Source: Antrodiella citrinella (Eukaryota; Basidiomycota; Agaricomycetes; Polyporales; Steccherinaceae). Taken from it: DNA of 60,322 nucleotides. The notes beneath the pieces are model-generated. The model worked only from the letters and a program-made list of their open reading frames with translations, was not told where the DNA came from and made no database searches. Both the position numbers and the translations under genes were made by a program. The stretch lies in assembly GCA_004802725.1 (NCBI GenBank), contig SGPM01000159.1:1-60322 (forward strand), in the 5' to 3' direction. This document shows, one piece after another, positions 58,338 through 60,322 of the stretch (position 1 is the stretch's first letter; every line of letters starts with the position of its first letter).

Positions 58338-58651
58338 CGTCGCGAATCGTCAACGATGAAAGAGAGAAAGAGGGAGTGTTACAAAGGCCGGGGATGTGGA
58401 CTATAAAGAAGGATCTGGTGAATGAGCGCCACACAAAAGGACGATGGAGATGGGGACGCGTACCCCGGAGTGACGCGTCCCGGGAGCACCACGTGAAAAG
58501 CCGGCCGGTTCGCCGGGAAGCGAGAGCCACGCCGGAGTGACGTCGACGTGTTCCGGCGCTTCCGGATATGCGCAGGCCGTATAGAAGCGTGGTCGGTTAC
58601 TCTCCCTCTCCGCACTCATTCTCCCCCTCTCCCTATCCAAAGTCCACCATC
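58338..58651. promoter_or_regulatory. Shared divergent promoter region of ubp6 and the Bap31-like gene
   Basis: The 314-bp gap separates two divergent starts. It contains CACGTG near 58490 and a TATA-like ACTATAAAG at 58399-58407. I see no ACGCGT box or clear proteasome-associated control element. Confidence 0.45.
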
Positions 58652-59560
58652 ATGACGGTCTAGTATGTCTTCTATCTTGCCGGGCTATATTGACAGTGGA
58701 ACTGACTCAATGTTTGCAGTTATACGCTCACGTTCATGCTCCTGGCCGCAGAGATGGTCACGTTCGGCATATTGGTGTTCCCCTTGCCCTATGCACTACG
58801 AAAGCGCATGTTCTACTTCCTCTCGACGAGTACATTCGTCGCGAAAGTGGCATATGGCTTGAAGATTGCATTCATGTGCGTCCTCATACGATGTACCTGC
58901 GAACTGCGCTCATGCTTGATTCCAGATTCGTCGGTATCCTGTTCATCGACGCACTGCAAAGAATGTGGCGGGTGACCACCGAGGCGGACTTGGCGAAGAG
59001 CTCAGGTCAAGGTATACAGGATGTCAGGTCGGAGACCAACATCGCCGCTCGTAAATTCTAGTGAGTGTCTTTGATGTTCCAAGCTCAAAGCGGCGTCTGA
59101 CCGATGTTCCATAGTGCTCAACGCAATACATACCTTACTGGCTTCTGTCTCTTCCTTTCCCTTGTTTTGACTCGCACGTTCTACATGATCCTCGACCACA
59201 TCCACACCCAGGAGGAGTACGCGAAGCTGAAGCAGGAGGTATGTCCCTCGCCCCTCGATCGTTATGAGTTGTTCTAATCATTACCTCCACAGACCGCCAA
59301 ATCCTCGCGCAACGCCATTGCCTCTGATGAACAGAACAAAAAGATTGAGGAGCTCACGAAAAAGCTTGCGGCCGCACAGGAGAAAGTCCGTGATTATGGT
59401 ACGTGTGCATAGCTTCCCGATGCACAGTCCACGACGAGCTAATGCCTGCCCCTCAGATATCGTGAAGAAGCAAGCTGAGCAAAACCAGAAGGAGTACGAC
59501 AGACTCGCCACCGAGTTCAACACTTTGAGTGGCGCTTCGTCTGACAAGAGGAAAGACTAA
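58652..59560 (+). CDS. Bap31/Yet-type ER membrane protein
   Basis: Bap31 proteins (Yet1-3 in yeast) sit in the ER and take part in export or quality control of membrane proteins. Six exons (58652-58662, 58720-58875, 58926-59060, 59115-59238, 59293-59398, 59457-59560) give 211 aa. Three membrane spans are visible: YYTLTFMLLAAEMVTFGILV, KVAYGLKIAFIFVGILFIDA and a third around FCLFLSLVLTRTFYMILDHI. The family sequence AARKFYAQRNTYLTGF lies before the third span. A cytosolic coiled coil follows (about residues 150-200, KIEELTKKLAAAQEKVRDYD). The end DKRKD is lysine-rich with a Lys at -2 but is not a canonical KKxx ER-retrieval signal. The first exon is only 11 nt, found because the ATG leads into a GTATGT donor. 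Confidence 0.93.
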
Positions 59561-60322
59561 GGCTCCGATCTCGTGTCTCGGAGTCTTACTTTCATTTGGG
59601 CGTATGGACGGTGTATTTCGACGTTATCTTTGCATGTGCTATCATTGAATAATTACCAGTTCGAATCCGTATCTTACTGCGTCGCTTGGAAGCATTGTGC
59701 TACGGTCTATGCTCAATCGCAGGCTTTACTGTATACTTATCTTGTACGTCGACGGCGATCTTCCTGCTCGAAGTGCTTCCGCAGAAAAGTGCATGAGCGT
59801 CAGTCTTTCATTTCAAGTTTTCACCGTTTATTTCACGTCACTGCTTTTCTTTCAGTTGTGTTGTCGTGCAGAAGCGAACCACAGTCTCTACTTATAGGTC
59901 TGCACAGTAATCAGAATGGTCAGTAGATACTGGTCACTGCAGTCCACGATCATACTTCTCCAAAAGTTTCGCTTGGCACTTCTCGGCTACCATACTTTGC
60001 GTCTAGACTCCCTCGCCTGGGCAACTGACCACTCGAGAGAGACACCCTCATGAGCATTTCTGCATCGTATTCGCAGTGGTTTTCTTCGACAAAAACGCGT
60101 ACATACACAGCAGTCTCCCTACCATCAATCCTGATGATTCTGGGGTCTTGGAGCTGGGGATTCTGGGGAGGAGACAAAAAAGCGAATAGCCGGCGGCGCC
60201 TGTATGGACATGGGGACACCCACGACGGCTGTACCGCAGCGGTGGGATTCATCATATATCAGTGCAAATCTGGCGCAAATTCACTGTAGACCCTCTGTCG
60301 TGGCACCGCCCGCTCATCACTA
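59561..60322. other. Right edge without a supported gene
   Basis: The 3' flank of the Bap31-like gene is followed by about 600 bp with no recognised protein. A minus-strand ORF of 101 codons at 59950-60255 could be a terminal exon of a gene outside the window, but nothing in its sequence identifies it. Confidence 0.45.

Noticed and set aside
59655..59670. GTTCGAATCC, resembling a tRNA B-box
   Set aside because: No acceptor stem, A-box or cloverleaf can be formed around it.
59950..60255. A 101-codon minus-strand ORF at the right edge
   Set aside because: Could be part of a gene beyond the window, but its content gives no support, so it is only mentioned in the edge description.

Overview
This is nuclear DNA of a filamentous basidiomycete, most likely a wood- or litter-decaying Agaricomycete. 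Genes are cut by many short introns, mostly 45-65 nt with GT..AG ends, and several exons are tiny. Genes lie on both strands with short intergenic gaps. The families are typical of Agaricomycetes: GH115 xylan alpha-glucuronidase, Dcn1, Asf1, Ubp6, Fes1 and an F-box protein with a characteristic C-terminus. I cannot name the species. Exon structures were assembled by hand from splice signals and family similarity. For the genes where I list all exons, the summed coding length is a multiple of three.

Layout. 1-4.2 kb: no secure gene; strongly strand-biased pyrimidine- and CA-rich DNA. 4.2-5.6 kb (+): Dcn1. 6.2-8.6 and 9.9-11.9 kb (+): two unrecognised proteins of 748 and 622 aa. 12.4-12.7 kb (-): a small Rpp14/Pop5-type RNase P/MRP subunit, divergent from a DHHC palmitoyltransferase (13.1-15.0 kb, +). 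15.6-17.8 kb (+): ornithine aminotransferase. 18.6-20.2 kb (+): a 2-oxoglutarate/Fe(II) oxygenase. 20.2-24.7 kb: gene-poor, holding one 64-aa Zn2Cys6 protein. 24.7-28.8 kb (-): two adjacent multi-pass membrane proteins. 29.9-30.1 kb: a 228-bp MITE just upstream of Fes1 (30.2-31.5 kb, +). 32.8-41.6 kb (-): a tandem pair of GH115 genes, the downstream copy a pseudogene and the upstream copy apparently intact. 42.5-43.0 kb (-): a small single-pass membrane protein. 43.3-44.9 kb (+) and 52.9-54.6 kb (-): two Cdc20/Fizzy-like WD40 proteins ending in Ile-Arg. 46.5-48.5 kb (-): an F-box protein. 51.1-51.9 kb (-): a secreted, probably GPI-anchored protein. 55.0-55.8 kb (+): Asf1, divergent from the second WD40 gene across a promoter with five perfect ACGCGT boxes. 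56.1-58.3 kb (-): Ubp6, divergent from a Bap31-type ER protein (58.7-59.6 kb, +).

Most genes are housekeeping. Several act in ubiquitin biology (Dcn1, F-box protein, two APC/C-activator-like proteins, Ubp6), but they are interspersed with unrelated genes and I see no functional cluster. The GH115 pair is the accessory, lifestyle-related part. I found no CRISPR array, rRNA, tRNA, virus or toxin gene and no clear new multi-gene system. The most useful leads are the ACGCGT promoter, the decayed GH115 copy, the two degenerate APC/C activators, the miniature Zn-cluster protein and the MITE next to Fes1.
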